Shown: positions 17,848 through 27,426, counted from the stretch's first letter. The stretch is DNA of 64,000 nucleotides from Bacillota bacterium (GCA_021845645.1 JAJZVM010000017.1:16051-80050); one strand, 5' to 3'. Numbers and translations are program-made. The notes: a model not told the origin generated them from the letters alone.

Positions 17848-18765
17848 GTGGACAGTCCCCGCGTGCTGGTCGTCGGCCCCGCCTACCTCGACGTCATCGC
17901 GGCCCCGCTGCCGCGCTGGCCTGCACTCGGCGAGGAGGTGTTCACGGAGCGCGTCGAGCTTTGTGCGGGCGGGTTCGCCATTTCCGCCGTGGCCTTGCGG
18001 CGCCTCGGCATCCCCGTCGGGCTGGGGACCGCCATCGGGGAGGACGGGCCGGGTCTCTTCCTCACATCGCTGCTGACGGCCGAGGGGGTCGAACGGGTCG
18101 GGCCTGTGCTCAGGCGGACGCCGGTGACGGTCGCGCTCAATCGCGACGGCGACCGCGCCTTCGTGACCGCCGGCCCGCCTGACGGCCGTACGCTGTCGCA
18201 GGCCGGCATGGCCGCCCTGGCCACCTGGCCCGAGGCACGCTGGCTCCACCTCTCGGGCCGTGGTCCATGGGCGGCGGAGGTGGCACGGCAGGCCCACCGG
18301 CAGGGTCTCTTCGTATCGCTCGACTGCGGCACCGATCCCGCCTGGCTCGCCAGCGCCGAGTTTCGCGAGGTGCTGCGGGAGTCCGACATCTACTTGCCAA
18401 ATGCGCGCGAGGCCGCCTGCGTCACCGGAGCCGGTGAGCCCAGGGAAGCGGCGGCGGCGCTCGGCCTGCTGGTGGCGCAGGCGATCGTCAAGCTCGGTGG
18501 GGATGGTGTCTTGCGCGTCTGCGGCGGCGAGGTGCGCCACCAGCCGACGCGGCGCCGCGACGTCACCGACGCGACTGGTGCCGGGGACGTCTTCGACGCA
18601 GGCTACATCGCGGGGCGGCTGCTCGGCTTCAAGGAGGACGCCGCGACCGCCCTCGGCCAGTTCGCCGCGGGCGAAGCCCTCTCAGACCTCGGCGGCGCGA
18701 CCGCCGCTCCGTCGCGGGCGGTCTGCGAGGCCGCGCTGCGCGACTTGCCATGGCCCCGCGTGTAA
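17848..18765 (+). CDS. PfkB-family carbohydrate kinase, possibly pseudouridine kinase
   Basis: A 305-residue ribokinase-like enzyme. The second PfkB signature DATGAGDVFDAG holds the catalytic Asp and anion hole, and an N-terminal ELCAGGFAISAVALRRLG gives the sugar-binding glycine motif. Its GTG start lies 2 nt after lysA. A psuG gene follows one gene later; PsuG and a PfkB-type PsuK together degrade pseudouridine, so a PsuK role is a reasonable inference. The neighbouring GH1/GH4 enzymes make a sugar-kinase role equally possible. Confidence 0.8.
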   Translation: MDSPRVLVVGPAYLDVIAAPLPRWPALGEEVFTERVELCAGGFAISAVALRRLGIPVGLGTAIGEDGPGLFLTSLLTAEGVERVGPVLRRTPVTVALNRDGDRAFVTAGPPDGRTLSQAGMAALATWPEARWLHLSGRGPWAAEVARQAHRQGLFVSLDCGTDPAWLASAEFREVLRESDIYLPNAREAACVTGAGEPREAAAALGLLVAQAIVKLGGDGVLRVCGGEVRHQPTRRRDVTDATGAGDVFDAGYIAGRLLGFKEDAATALGQFAAGEALSDLGGATAAPSRAVCEAALRDLPWPRV

Positions 18766-18779
18766 GGAGGGTTCAGGAC

Positions 18780-20156
18780 GTGCGTTCGGTGGGGAAGGTC
18801 TCGGTGATCGGCGGGGGTGGTGTCCGTGTGCCGCTGCTCCTGCACGGGCTCCTTCGCCGCAGCGTCGAGCTGTCGCTCGAGGAGATCGTGCTCACGGACA
18901 CGGTTGTGGAGCGCGCCCGCCTCATGGCGGCACTGGGCGAAGCGATGCGGCAGAAGCTCGGCGCCAGCACGAGAATCCGTGTCAGCGAGGATCTCGACGA
19001 CGTATTCGAGGGGATCAGCTTCGCCTTCTCCGCCGTCCGCACCGGCGGCGCCGAGGCCAGGATCCGCGACGAGCGCATCGCGCTGCGCCATGGCCTGATC
19101 GGCCAGGAGACGACTGGCATCGGCGGCATGTCGATGGCGCTGCGCACGATTCCCGTCGTGGTGTCGCTGATCGAGCGCATGGAGCGTCGGGCACCGAACG
19201 CTTGGTTCCTCAACTTCACAAACCCGTCGGGCCTCATCGTGGAGGCCCTGCACGAGGAAGGCCACGAGCACGTCGTGGGGCTGTGCGACGCCCCCTCGGG
19301 CCTCAAAGGTGACCTCTGCCGGTACCTCGGCGCGGACGAGGATGATGTCTCGATCGCCTACCAGGGGCTCAACCATCTCGGCTGGGTCCAGTCCCTGCGC
19401 ATCGAGGGCGTCGAAGCGTTGCCAGGCCTCCTGGAGGGGGCCGAGGAGCTTTGCGATGGCGTGCGCACGCTCGGCTTCTTCGGACCCGACCTGATCCGCG
19501 GGCTGGGCCTCCTGCCGAACGAGTACCTCTACTACTTCTACCGGCGCCAGGCAGCCTTCGCGCGCGAGGTCGGGCTCGATCGCACGCGGGGCGAGATGGT
19601 CCTCGCGTGGAACGCGCGGCTGTATGCCGAGCTGGCCGAAGCGCTCGGCCGCGGCGACGCCCAGGACGCGCTCGAGCGCTATCGTGCCATCCTCGCGGCC
19701 AGACGCAACTCCTACATGTCCGAAGTGACCGCGACGCAGCATGACCGCGGCATCACGGCCCAGACCATCTTCACCGAGGAGGGCTACGAGGGACTCGCGC
19801 TGCGCGTGATGACCGCCCTCGCGGGCCGGGGCGACCAGGAGCTGCATCTCAACGTGCCCAGCCGCGGCACGTCGGACGTCCTGCTGCCCGACGAGGTCGG
19901 GGAGCTGACCTGCGACGTGGATGAGCACGGAGCGCATCCCAGGGTGTCCCTGCCCTTGCCCTTCGGTCCGCGCGGCCTCGTGCGGCAGGTCAAGGACTAC
20001 GAGCGGCTGACGGTGCGCGCCGCGCTGCACGGGGACCGCGAAGCCGCACTGCAGGCCGCGATGGCGCATCCGCTGATCGGTGATCGCGCGGTGGCCGCCG
20101 CCTGCCTCGACGAACTGTTCTCGGCCCATCGCGACGATCTGCCGCAGTTCTCCTAG
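18780..20156 (+). CDS. Family 4 glycosidase (6-phospho-beta-glucosidase type)
   Basis: A 458-residue GH4 enzyme, a family that cleaves by NAD+- and Mn2+-dependent oxidation-elimination. The N-terminal Rossmann motif is VIGGGGVRVP; metal ligands are the Cys in GLCDAPSG and the His in GLNHLGW. ETTGIGGMSMALR and FTNPSGL are further family markers. A GTG start at 18780 is placed behind AAGGAGGG. The upstream in-frame start at 18750 overlaps the kinase gene. Most GH4 enzymes of this branch act on 6-phospho-beta-glucosides, yet no PTS gene is nearby. Confidence 0.88.
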   Translation: MRSVGKVSVIGGGGVRVPLLLHGLLRRSVELSLEEIVLTDTVVERARLMAALGEAMRQKLGASTRIRVSEDLDDVFEGISFAFSAVRTGGAEARIRDERIALRHGLIGQETTGIGGMSMALRTIPVVVSLIERMERRAPNAWFLNFTNPSGLIVEALHEEGHEHVVGLCDAPSGLKGDLCRYLGADEDDVSIAYQGLNHLGWVQSLRIEGVEALPGLLEGAEELCDGVRTLGFFGPDLIRGLGLLPNEYLYYFYRRQAAFAREVGLDRTRGEMVLAWNARLYAELAEALGRGDAQDALERYRAILAARRNSYMSEVTATQHDRGITAQTIFTEEGYEGLALRVMTALAGRGDQELHLNVPSRGTSDVLLPDEVGELTCDVDEHGAHPRVSLPLPFGPRGLVRQVKDYERLTVRAALHGDREAALQAAMAHPLIGDRAVAAACLDELFSAHRDDLPQFS

Positions 20157-20191
20157 ACCCTGGCAGGTCCTGTTCGAACATCGACGCGGGA

Positions 20192-21091
20192 GTGGATGGA
20201 GAAGTGCTCGACGTCGGTAGAGAGGTGGCTGCGGCCCTGCGCGCGGGAGGCGCGGTCGTGGCGCTGGAGACGGCGGTCTTGACGCACGGGCTGCCCGCTC
20301 CTGAGGGCATCGAGACGATGACGCGCATGGTGGAGGCCGTCCGCGGGCGCGGGGCGGTGCCGGCGGTCATCGGCGTGCTGGGCGGTCAGCCGACCGTCGG
20401 CCTGGCTGAGGAAGATTGGCCGTCGCTGCTCGAGGATCCCTGGAAGTGCTCCGTGCGCGACCTCGGGATCGCGATGGCGATGCGTAGGAACGGCGGCGCG
20501 ACGGTGGCCGCGACCGCCTTCCTGGCCGCGCGCGCCGGACTCAAGGTGTTCGCCACGGGCGGCATCGGCGGCGTGCATCGCGGCTTCTCCCAGCACCTCG
20601 ACATCTCTGCCGATCTCCACGCCCTGGCGGCGGCGCCGCTTGTCATGGTGAGCGCCGGTGCGAAGTCGGTGCTCGACCTCTCTGCGACGCTCGAACTCCT
20701 CGAGACGCTCTCGGTGCCGGTGGTTGGGTTTCGCACCGGGTCCTTCCCGGGATTCTACGTGGCGGACTCGGGCCACACGCTCGATCGGGTGGCCCGGAGC
20801 GTGCAGGATGTGGCCGCCATCCGCCGGGCCATGGACGCCCTGGACCTGCGTCAGGCGCTCCTCTGCGTGCAGCCGGGACCTGTGCCGCTCGATCAGGCGA
20901 CGGTAGAGCGGCTGGTGGCCGAAGCGGCCCTGGAGCTCGAGCGCCAGGGGATAGAGGGGAAGGCGGTCACGCCGTTCCTCCTCGACCACCTCAACCGCCA
21001 GGGCGGTCAGGAGCTCATGCAGGCCAACATCGAACTGCTGGTGCACAACGCCGGACTCGCCGCCGAGATCGCGATCGAACTCTCCCGCTGA
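20192..21091 (+). CDS. psuG: Pseudouridine-5'-phosphate glycosidase PsuG
   Basis: Reversibly splits pseudouridine 5'-phosphate into uracil and ribose 5-phosphate. The 299-residue protein has the family opening VALETAVLTHGLPAPEG, KCSVRDLGIAMA with its nearby lysine, the segment FATGGIGGVHRGF, and a late TPFLLDHLN. A GTG start at 20192 is used. It ends the plus-strand cluster beginning with GH1. Paired with the PfkB kinase it would salvage pseudouridine from RNA turnover. Confidence 0.92.
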   Translation: MDGEVLDVGREVAAALRAGGAVVALETAVLTHGLPAPEGIETMTRMVEAVRGRGAVPAVIGVLGGQPTVGLAEEDWPSLLEDPWKCSVRDLGIAMAMRRNGGATVAATAFLAARAGLKVFATGGIGGVHRGFSQHLDISADLHALAAAPLVMVSAGAKSVLDLSATLELLETLSVPVVGFRTGSFPGFYVADSGHTLDRVARSVQDVAAIRRAMDALDLRQALLCVQPGPVPLDQATVERLVAEAALELERQGIEGKAVTPFLLDHLNRQGGQELMQANIELLVHNAGLAAEIAIELSR

Positions 21092-21359
21092 GCAAGGGAG
21101 GTATCGCTCCCCGGGCGTGTGCGTCAGGGCTTGCGCCTGCCGGGAGCGCCGTGGGAACGCAGCGGCCGCGTAGGTGATGCTGCTGGGGGCCGCGGACGCG
21201 AGCATGACGACCGTACCCGCGGATCTCGCGCAGAACGACGGCATCTCCGCGCAAAGGACGTGCAAGCCTGCGCATCCTCTGATTCTTCGTCCACCGGGGC
21301 TGCGGCGCCGCGCGGACAGAGTTACGGCAGCGTTGCCTTGCCCACCGTGCAAACGACCA

Positions 21360-21390
21360 CAGGGGCGTCGGGCATGCCCTGACGCCCCTG
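21360..21390. repeat. Imperfect hairpin
   Basis: CAGGGGCGTC at 21360-21369 pairs with GACGCCCCTG at 21381-21390, with a further inner GGGCA/TGCCC pairing. No T-tract follows. It lies 270 nt after psuG and near an IS256 relic; it may be a terminator for the cluster or part of the relic. Confidence 0.5.
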
Positions 21391-21454
21391 GCCTTCCTGC
21401 CGCTCGCCGTGGCCTGAGGCCGCACCATGCCCAGTCGGCGGCCAGCGCGACGCA

Positions 21455-21583
21455 CTTGCGTGCGGCGGACCAGATCTCGTGTTGCTCCATGAGCAGGGCG
21501 CCGCGAAGCCTTTGGACGGAGTCGACGTTCGGGAAGGCGCGGATGACCAGCTCGCGCCGGCGGAACTCTCGCGGAGTCGTGCC
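21455..21583 (-). pseudogene. IS256-family transposase remnant (C-terminus)
   Basis: The minus strand encodes about 43 residues in the pattern REFRRRELVIRAFPNVDS, then RLRGALLMEQHEIW, which is the conserved C-terminal block of Mutator/IS256 transposases (RE-RRR--V--FPN--S--RL--A-LME-HE-W). No catalytic DDE part remains and no terminal repeats can be assigned. The 575 nt between psuG and the next gene holds only this relic and the hairpin at 21360. Confidence 0.65.
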
Positions 21584-21666
21584 ACGCGTGCCCCCTGCGC
21601 GCACGGTTGACTTCGAGTGAACTCTAGCAGGTACACTGCAGGCACGAAGCTGCGCTGCCGGAGGGA

Positions 21667-22680
21667 ATGACCATATTGAACATGCGGGTAATCGTGACAA
21701 GGTACGGGGGACCGGACGTACTCCGCGTGGTTCACGAGCCCCTGCGCCCGCCCGAAGCGGACGAAGTCCGCATTCGTGTGCAATGCGCGGGAGTAGCCCT
21801 TGCGGATGTGATGAGAAGAGAAGGGGTGTATCCCTCCTCGCCAACTCCTCCGTTCACCCCGGGGTACGACGTGGTGGGAACCGTGGACGAGGTCGGTGCG
21901 GGTGTGCTCCAGTTCTCCCGCGGCGACCGGGTGGCCGCGTTCTTCAACGGCGTAGGCGGCTATGCATCCCACGTGTTCGCAAACGCCCATGAGCTCGTCG
22001 CCGTCCCTTTGCAGCTCGACGCTGCAGAGGCGGTGGCAACCGTGCTGAACTACGTCACCGCCTACCAGATGCTTCATCGCATCGCGCGCGTCCGCTTGGG
22101 CCAGTCCGTCCTCATCCATGGTGCCAGCGGCGGCGTCGGCACGGCGCTTCTGGACCTCGGACGCCTCCTGCACCTCCGGATGTTCGGCACGGCATCTTCC
22201 GTGAAGCATCCGACCGTTGCCCGGTTCGGCGCCCTCCCCATCGACTACAGGAGCGAGGATTTCGTGGACGTGCTGCACCGTGAGGCCCCCGACGGCATCG
22301 ACGCAGTGTTCGATCCGATCGGGGGTCCGAACTGGCGGCGCTCACTCCAGACCCTGAGCCGGGATGGACAGTTCGTCGGCTACGGCTACACATCGGTGCT
22401 CGAAGGACAGGATCCCGGCGACTGGGCAACCGACTGGGGGGCGTTCGGGTCCATGGGTGCCACCGAGCGCGGCAATGAAGTCCACATGTACAGCATCACA
22501 GCCTTGAAGAAGGACCGTCCCGATTGGTTCCAGGAAGACCTCCGCCTGCTGTTCTCGCTGCTGGAGCAGGAAAGGATCCAGCCGATCGTCTCCCAGCGCA
22601 TCCCGCTCAGGGACGCTGCCCGTGCCCATGCATCGCTCGAAGGGTCATTGTCCGTCGGCAAGATTGTGCTCACTGCCTGA
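21667..22680 (+). CDS. MDR-family oxidoreductase (quinone reductase-like)
   Basis: A 337-residue zinc-independent medium-chain dehydrogenase/reductase. The N-terminal GroES-like half includes TPGYDVVGTVDEVGAG; the Rossmann loop is VLIHGASGGVGTALLD. It lacks the Cys/His zinc ligands of alcohol dehydrogenases. The start is uncertain: the ATG at 21667 is only a base or two from GGAGGG, while the TTG at 21676 and ATG at 21682 are better spaced. A MerR regulator follows after 18 nt, an arrangement common for aldehyde- or electrophile-inducible reductases. Confidence 0.85.
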   Translation: MTILNMRVIVTRYGGPDVLRVVHEPLRPPEADEVRIRVQCAGVALADVMRREGVYPSSPTPPFTPGYDVVGTVDEVGAGVLQFSRGDRVAAFFNGVGGYASHVFANAHELVAVPLQLDAAEAVATVLNYVTAYQMLHRIARVRLGQSVLIHGASGGVGTALLDLGRLLHLRMFGTASSVKHPTVARFGALPIDYRSEDFVDVLHREAPDGIDAVFDPIGGPNWRRSLQTLSRDGQFVGYGYTSVLEGQDPGDWATDWGAFGSMGATERGNEVHMYSITALKKDRPDWFQEDLRLLFSLLEQERIQPIVSQRIPLRDAARAHASLEGSLSVGKIVLTA

Positions 22681-22698
22681 TCGAGGAGGTGATCGCCG

Positions 22699-23118
22699 AT
22701 GTACTCCATAGGCCGGGCATCCAAGCTCACTGGCATCACCGCGTTCACGCTCCGATACTACGAGAAGATCGGACTCCTCCCGCGGCCCAGCCGACGCGAC
22801 GGCAAGCCCTCCGGACCGCGGCTCTACCGCGACCAGGACATTCAGTTCATCGAGTTCATTCACGGCCTGAAGGAAGCCGGCATGAAGCTTGGAGACATCG
22901 TCGCATTCGTAGAGGGCGGATGCATATCCACCCAGCAGGGTGCGGAGCTCGCACACACGCTGGAGCGGCGCATCAGCATCCTGGAACAGCACGCGGGGTG
23001 TCTGGAGGACCAGATCGCACGGCTCGAAGCCTTGAAGCAGATGGCCCGTGAAAAGTACGTCTTTTACACCGCCCTGCTGGCAGAACACACGTCGCGCGCC
23101 GCAGCTCCCGGCCGCTGA
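22699..23118 (+). CDS. MerR-family regulator
   Basis: A 139-residue regulator with the MerR winged helix at residues 1-70 (SIGRASKLTGITAFTLRYYE) and a C-terminal coiled coil (RRISILEQHAGCLEDQIARL). Two Cys residues (positions about 75 and 100) could sense electrophiles, as in AdhR/NmlR-type regulators; this is inference. GAGGAGGTG precedes the ATG. It probably controls the upstream reductase. Confidence 0.85.
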   Translation: MYSIGRASKLTGITAFTLRYYEKIGLLPRPSRRDGKPSGPRLYRDQDIQFIEFIHGLKEAGMKLGDIVAFVEGGCISTQQGAELAHTLERRISILEQHAGCLEDQIARLEALKQMAREKYVFYTALLAEHTSRAAAPGR

Positions 23119-23293
23119 TCAGCGGGCCGTCCTGGGTAGACCCGGCGATCCCTTGCGCGTCCTGGCCACGACGGGCCGTCGCGCACAGCATCCAGGCGCT
23201 ACAAGTTTGCGCCTCGCGAGGTGCTCGTGCAGGCGCCGCGTGACCGGCCTCGACCGTGGGCGGCCGGCGTGGCACGTTCCGTCCGTGGCGACA

Positions 23294-24223
23294 TCAGAAC
23301 ACGATGAGCAGCCGCCCCCGCACGCCGCCGGCCGCCAGCTTGCGGTGGGCCTCGCCGGCCTGCTCGGGCGGGAATGTGGCCGCGACGCGCAAGGTGAGTC
23401 CGCCAAAGCCGGCCATGCGGGCCAGTTCCTGCAGGGCGGCGCCGTTGTGCGCGTACTCCGTGACCATCACCTGATGGATGCGGATGCCCCGCTCCGGCTC
23501 TCCATGGAAGGCGCGCACCGCAGCGACCTGGCCGCCGTCGCGGATGGCGGGCAGCACCAAGGCGCCCTGCACGGCGGCGTCGATCACGGCATCCACGCCC
23601 TCCGGCACGACCCGGCGGATGGCGTCGCCCACTCCGTCGCCGCGGGGAACGACAAGATCTGCGCCGAGTTGACGCACGAGGGCCTCGTCGGCAGGCGCGG
23701 CGTCCGCCAGGACCCTGAGGCCGAGCTTCTTGCCGATCTGGATGGCGTAGCCGCCGACGGCGCCTGCGGCGCCCGTGACGGCCAGCGTGGCGCCAGCGGG
23801 TAGCGCCAGGAGGTCGAAGGCCCGACGGACGGTGAGCCCGTTCATCGGCAGCGTCGCAGCTTCCTCCAGCGTCATGCCCTCCGGGACGCGCGCGAGCGCG
23901 TCTTGCGGAGTCACGACGAATTCCGCCTGGGCGCCGCCCTCCCTTCGCGTCGGCACCACGATGGCCATGACCCGGTCGCCAGGGCGCACGCCCGCGACCT
24001 CCGGACCAAGAGCGTCCACCACACCCGCAAGCTCCATGCCCGGGATGTACGGTGGCGGCAGGTCAGGACGGCGCATGCCGGACCGAAGGGAGAGGTCCGT
24101 CGGATTGACCGTCGCCGCCGCCACACGGACCAGAACCTGCCCCGATCCGGGCTGGGGCTTCGGCAGCTCTGCGACCTGCAGCACCTCTGGACCGCCGAAG
24201 CGGGGAATGATAACCGCCTTCAT
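23294..24223 (-). CDS. MDR-family NADP-dependent oxidoreductase
   Basis: A 309-residue quinone reductase-type MDR protein: MKAVIIPRFGGPEVLQ, PGMELAGVVDALGPEV, then the nucleotide loop VTGAAGAVGGYAIQIG. No zinc ligands are seen. The ATG at 24223 has GAGGGGGCG just upstream; the open frame runs on to 24436 but over the aldolase gene. It follows the class II aldolase by 50 nt on the same strand and may be in its operon. Confidence 0.87.
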   Translation of the reverse strand: MKAVIIPRFGGPEVLQVAELPKPQPGSGQVLVRVAAATVNPTDLSLRSGMRRPDLPPPYIPGMELAGVVDALGPEVAGVRPGDRVMAIVVPTRREGGAQAEFVVTPQDALARVPEGMTLEEAATLPMNGLTVRRAFDLLALPAGATLAVTGAAGAVGGYAIQIGKKLGLRVLADAAPADEALVRQLGADLVVPRGDGVGDAIRRVVPEGVDAVIDAAVQGALVLPAIRDGGQVAAVRAFHGEPERGIRIHQVMVTEYAHNGAALQELARMAGFGGLTLRVAATFPPEQAGEAHRKLAAGGVRGRLLIVF

Positions 24224-24273
24224 GCGATCGCCCCCTCGTGTCTCTCGTGCAACACCATTCGGCAGCCAGGGCC

Positions 24274-24915
24274 CTAATGCATGCGGTAGCCCGCAAAGGA
24301 CCGCCGGATGCGTGTCGCCTCCTCCTGCCCGAGGGTCATGGGCGTCATGCCGCGCGTCAGCAGGTAGTGCTGGGCGGCCTCGTCCACGGCGATCGCGCAG
24401 CTGTACGCCTCCATGAGGTTGCGGCCCACGGCGCACAGGCCGTGGTTGCGCAGCAGGCAGGCGCTCGCGCCCGACGTGAGCAGCAGATTCGCCGCTTCGC
24501 TGGCGAGCACGGTCGTGCCGGCGGGTCTGTAGGGCGCCACCGGTAGCTCGAAGCCGATGAGGCCGTGCCCCTCGCCCGTGAAGATCGGCACCCGATCCGT
24601 CACGAGCCCTGCCGCGACGGCGAACGGCGCGTGATCGTGCCAGACGGCCAAGGCTCCAGGCACGCTGCGGTAGATGGCGAGGTGCAGCTCGAGCTCGCTG
24701 GACGGCCTGCCGTCCTCGACGCGGCCATCGAGGTCCACGCGCGCAAGGTCTCCCGCGCGCAGCCGCAGATAGTCGCTGGCCGTCGGCGTGATCAGCAGGC
24801 GGTCGCCGATCCGCACCGAGACGTTCCCGAACGTCCCCCGCAGGACGCTCTCGCGCGCGCCGCGCCGGACGAAGCGCAGAAGCTCGCGGCGCGCCGCTTC
24901 CTCTTCAGGCGGCAA
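24274..24915 (-). CDS. Class II aldolase/adducin family protein
   Basis: A 213-residue protein of the L-fuculose-phosphate aldolase/ribulose-phosphate epimerase fold. FGNVSVRIGDRLLITPT, SSELELHLAIYR (Glu acid) and WHDHAPFAVA (two zinc His) are present, with a third zinc His in LLRNHGLCAVG. A TTG start at 24915 is chosen since GGAGGGA lies about 6 nt upstream; an in-frame start at 25008 would extend it by 31 residues. The exact sugar phosphate is not inferable. Confidence 0.86.
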   Translation of the reverse strand: MPPEEEAARRELLRFVRRGARESVLRGTFGNVSVRIGDRLLITPTASDYLRLRAGDLARVDLDGRVEDGRPSSELELHLAIYRSVPGALAVWHDHAPFAVAAGLVTDRVPIFTGEGHGLIGFELPVAPYRPAGTTVLASEAANLLLTSGASACLLRNHGLCAVGRNLMEAYSCAIAVDEAAQHYLLTRGMTPMTLGQEEATRIRRSFAGYRMH

Positions 24916-24974
24916 AGCGATCCCTCCATGTCCGAGGCAGGAGTCTTGCGCGGGCTGCGGAAACCTGACGCGAG

Positions 24975-27347
24975 GTGGTCCAAGTGGGCTACGCGTCGCT
25001 CGATCCACAGGCCCTGCGGTGGCAGCTTGATCCCGACAGCCTGGGCTTCGCGACGACCGAAGAAGTGCTCGTCGAAGAGCGCCTCGTCGGCCAGCCCCGT
25101 GCCGAGGAGGCTATGTCGTTCGCCATCACCCTGCGGCGCCACGGCTATCACATCTATCTTTCCGGCCCCACGGGAACAGGGCGCACGACCTACGCGCGCC
25201 GCCGCCTGCGCGATGCGGCCGCGGATCTGCCGCCGGCGCGCGACTGGCTCTACCTGCCAAACTTCCAGAACCCGTCGGCACCGCGCGCGGTCGCCGTCTC
25301 ACCCGGCAGCGGGCCGCGATTCGCCCAGGCCCTGCGCCAACTTCGCCGCGACCTTTCCGAGCGCCTGCCGCAGGCGTTCGGTTCGGACGAGTACCGCTCA
25401 GCCCGCGACGACGTGCTGCAGCGGGTGTCTGCGGCGACCGAAAGGGAATTCGAGGCGTTCCAGCGCCAGGCGCTGAACCTGGGCTTCTCCGTGAAACCCG
25501 GGCCGACCGGTTTGCAGAGCATGCCTCTCAAGGACGGCCGGCCGCTCGACCAGGAGGGCATGGCGAATCTCACGGAGAGCGAGCGCGCAGCGCTCGGCGA
25601 GGCGTCGCAGCAGGTGGCGAAGCTTGGCGAGACCTTCGTGCGCCGGGCGCACGAGTTGCAGCTCGAAGCGCAGCGGGCTCTCGGCGACCTTGCGATCCAG
25701 AGGGCCAGCTATACGTCTGCGCCGCTCTTCGCTGCGCTCGGCGGGGACTTCCCGGATCCCGCCCTCAGCCGCCATCTCTCGCTGCTGCAGGAACGGATCG
25801 GCGACTGGCTCGCGCTGTTTGTCCCGCCGGACGGCCAGGAACCGCCGCCCGATCCGGGCTGGTTCGAGGTGAACGCACTCGTCGTGCGCGACGGAAGCGA
25901 GGCACCGGTCGTCTACGAGCCGAACCCCTCGTACTACAACCTGATGGGTCGCCTGGAGTACGAAGGAGGTCCCGAAGGGTCGCTGCGTACGGGCTTCCAC
26001 CTCATCCGCGCGGGTGCCATCCACCACGCGAACGGCGGCTTCCTCGTCGTTCCGGCGCGCGAGCTCGTGCTGAACCCGCTCGCCTATGAAGGGCTCAAGC
26101 GCGCCTTGCAGCACCACATCGCGCGCATCGAGAACGTCGGCCAGCAGGAGCGGCCGATGCCCACGTCGGGCCTGACGCCAGAACCGATCCCCTTGGACGT
26201 GCAGGTGGTGCTTGTCGGCCCCGAAAGCGCCTACCTCCAGCTGCGCGAGCTCGACGAGCAGTTCCGCAAGCTGTTCAAGATGCGGGTCGACTTCAGCGCG
26301 GACATGGAGAATACGGAGGCGAACCGCCACGCGATGGTGGGCTTCCTCGCCGGCCTGGGCCGCACGCACGGCATCCGACCGTTCTCGGCCGACGGCGCCG
26401 CCCGCATGCTCGAGGAGGCGGCGCGTACCGCCGGGGGCCGGCGGCGCCTCTCGACGCGCATGTCCGAGATCATCGAGCTGGCCGTGGAGTCCGACGCGTT
26501 CGCGGGGCAGCGCAGCCTTCACGTGATCGACGGTGCCGCGGTCCGCTCGGCTCTGGCTGCCCGCAGGCAGCGCTCAGGTCTCCTCGAGGAGCGCATGCTC
26601 GAGATGATCGAGCTCGGGACGATCCGCATCGAGACCAAGGGACGTCGCGTCGGACAGGTGAACGGCCTCACGGTGCTGACCGCCGGGGAGCACTCGTTCG
26701 GTCTGCCGGCCCGCATCACCGCGCGGACCTATGCAGGCTCCGCCGGGGTCGTCGACATCGAGCGCGAGATCAAGCTTTCGGGCCCGATCCACTCCAAGGG
26801 CGTGCTCACGCTCTCCGGCTACCTCGGCTGGCGCTTCGGCCAGCAGCGGCCGCTCGCCCTCTCCGCCAGCCTCACCATCGAACAGAACTACGGCGGCATC
26901 GAAGGCGACTCCGCGTCGTCCACCGAACTCTACGCCATCCTCTCAGACCTCAGCGGCCTCGGCATCCGCCAGGATATCGCGGTGACGGGGTCGGTGGACC
27001 AGGCCGGACGCATTCAGCCGATCGGCGGCGTCAACGAGAAGATCGAGGGCTTCTTCGCCATCTGCCGGGCGCAGGGCCTTACCGGCAGCCAGGGATGCAT
27101 GATCCCGCGACAGAACGTCGACGATCTGATGCTCTCGGACGACGTGCTCCAGGCGGTGCAGGCGGGAGAATTCCACGTCTACGCGATCGAGACGATCGAG
27201 CAGGGCATCGAGATCCTGACAGGGACACCGGCGGGCGACAACGGCGACGCGCTGACCGATGGCAGCGTCTTCGCGCGCGCATCCGCGCGCCTCGCGAGCT
27301 ACGCCGACGCGATCCAGGGCCTGTCGGCGGGATCGAAGTCGTCCTGA
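24975..27347 (+). CDS. Lon-like ATP-dependent protease (LonC/YcbZ type)
   Basis: A 790-residue protein with an N-terminal AAA+ part (Walker A GPTGTGRTT near residue 65) interrupted by a long helical insert, a Walker B-like segment GGFLVVPARELVL, and a C-terminal Lon peptidase domain. The Ser-Lys dyad is Ser646 in GIEGDSASSTEL and Lys689 in GGVNEKIEG, 43 residues apart as in Lon. There is no Lon N-terminal domain. Starts are GTG at 24975 or GTG at 24984; GAGGTGG before the second slightly favours it. It is likely a monocistronic housekeeping or stress protease. Confidence 0.88.
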   Translation: MVQVGYASLDPQALRWQLDPDSLGFATTEEVLVEERLVGQPRAEEAMSFAITLRRHGYHIYLSGPTGTGRTTYARRRLRDAAADLPPARDWLYLPNFQNPSAPRAVAVSPGSGPRFAQALRQLRRDLSERLPQAFGSDEYRSARDDVLQRVSAATEREFEAFQRQALNLGFSVKPGPTGLQSMPLKDGRPLDQEGMANLTESERAALGEASQQVAKLGETFVRRAHELQLEAQRALGDLAIQRASYTSAPLFAALGGDFPDPALSRHLSLLQERIGDWLALFVPPDGQEPPPDPGWFEVNALVVRDGSEAPVVYEPNPSYYNLMGRLEYEGGPEGSLRTGFHLIRAGAIHHANGGFLVVPARELVLNPLAYEGLKRALQHHIARIENVGQQERPMPTSGLTPEPIPLDVQVVLVGPESAYLQLRELDEQFRKLFKMRVDFSADMENTEANRHAMVGFLAGLGRTHGIRPFSADGAARMLEEAARTAGGRRRLSTRMSEIIELAVESDAFAGQRSLHVIDGAAVRSALAARRQRSGLLEERMLEMIELGTIRIETKGRRVGQVNGLTVLTAGEHSFGLPARITARTYAGSAGVVDIEREIKLSGPIHSKGVLTLSGYLGWRFGQQRPLALSASLTIEQNYGGIEGDSASSTELYAILSDLSGLGIRQDIAVTGSVDQAGRIQPIGGVNEKIEGFFAICRAQGLTGSQGCMIPRQNVDDLMLSDDVLQAVQAGEFHVYAIETIEQGIEILTGTPAGDNGDALTDGSVFARASARLASYADAIQGLSAGSKSS

Positions 27348-27426
27348 CGGCGACCCTGTCCGCGTGCACTTGCCCCTGGCAGCCGCAAGGTGGTAGGATG
27401 GCGTAGCCAATTACATAGCGCTTTGA

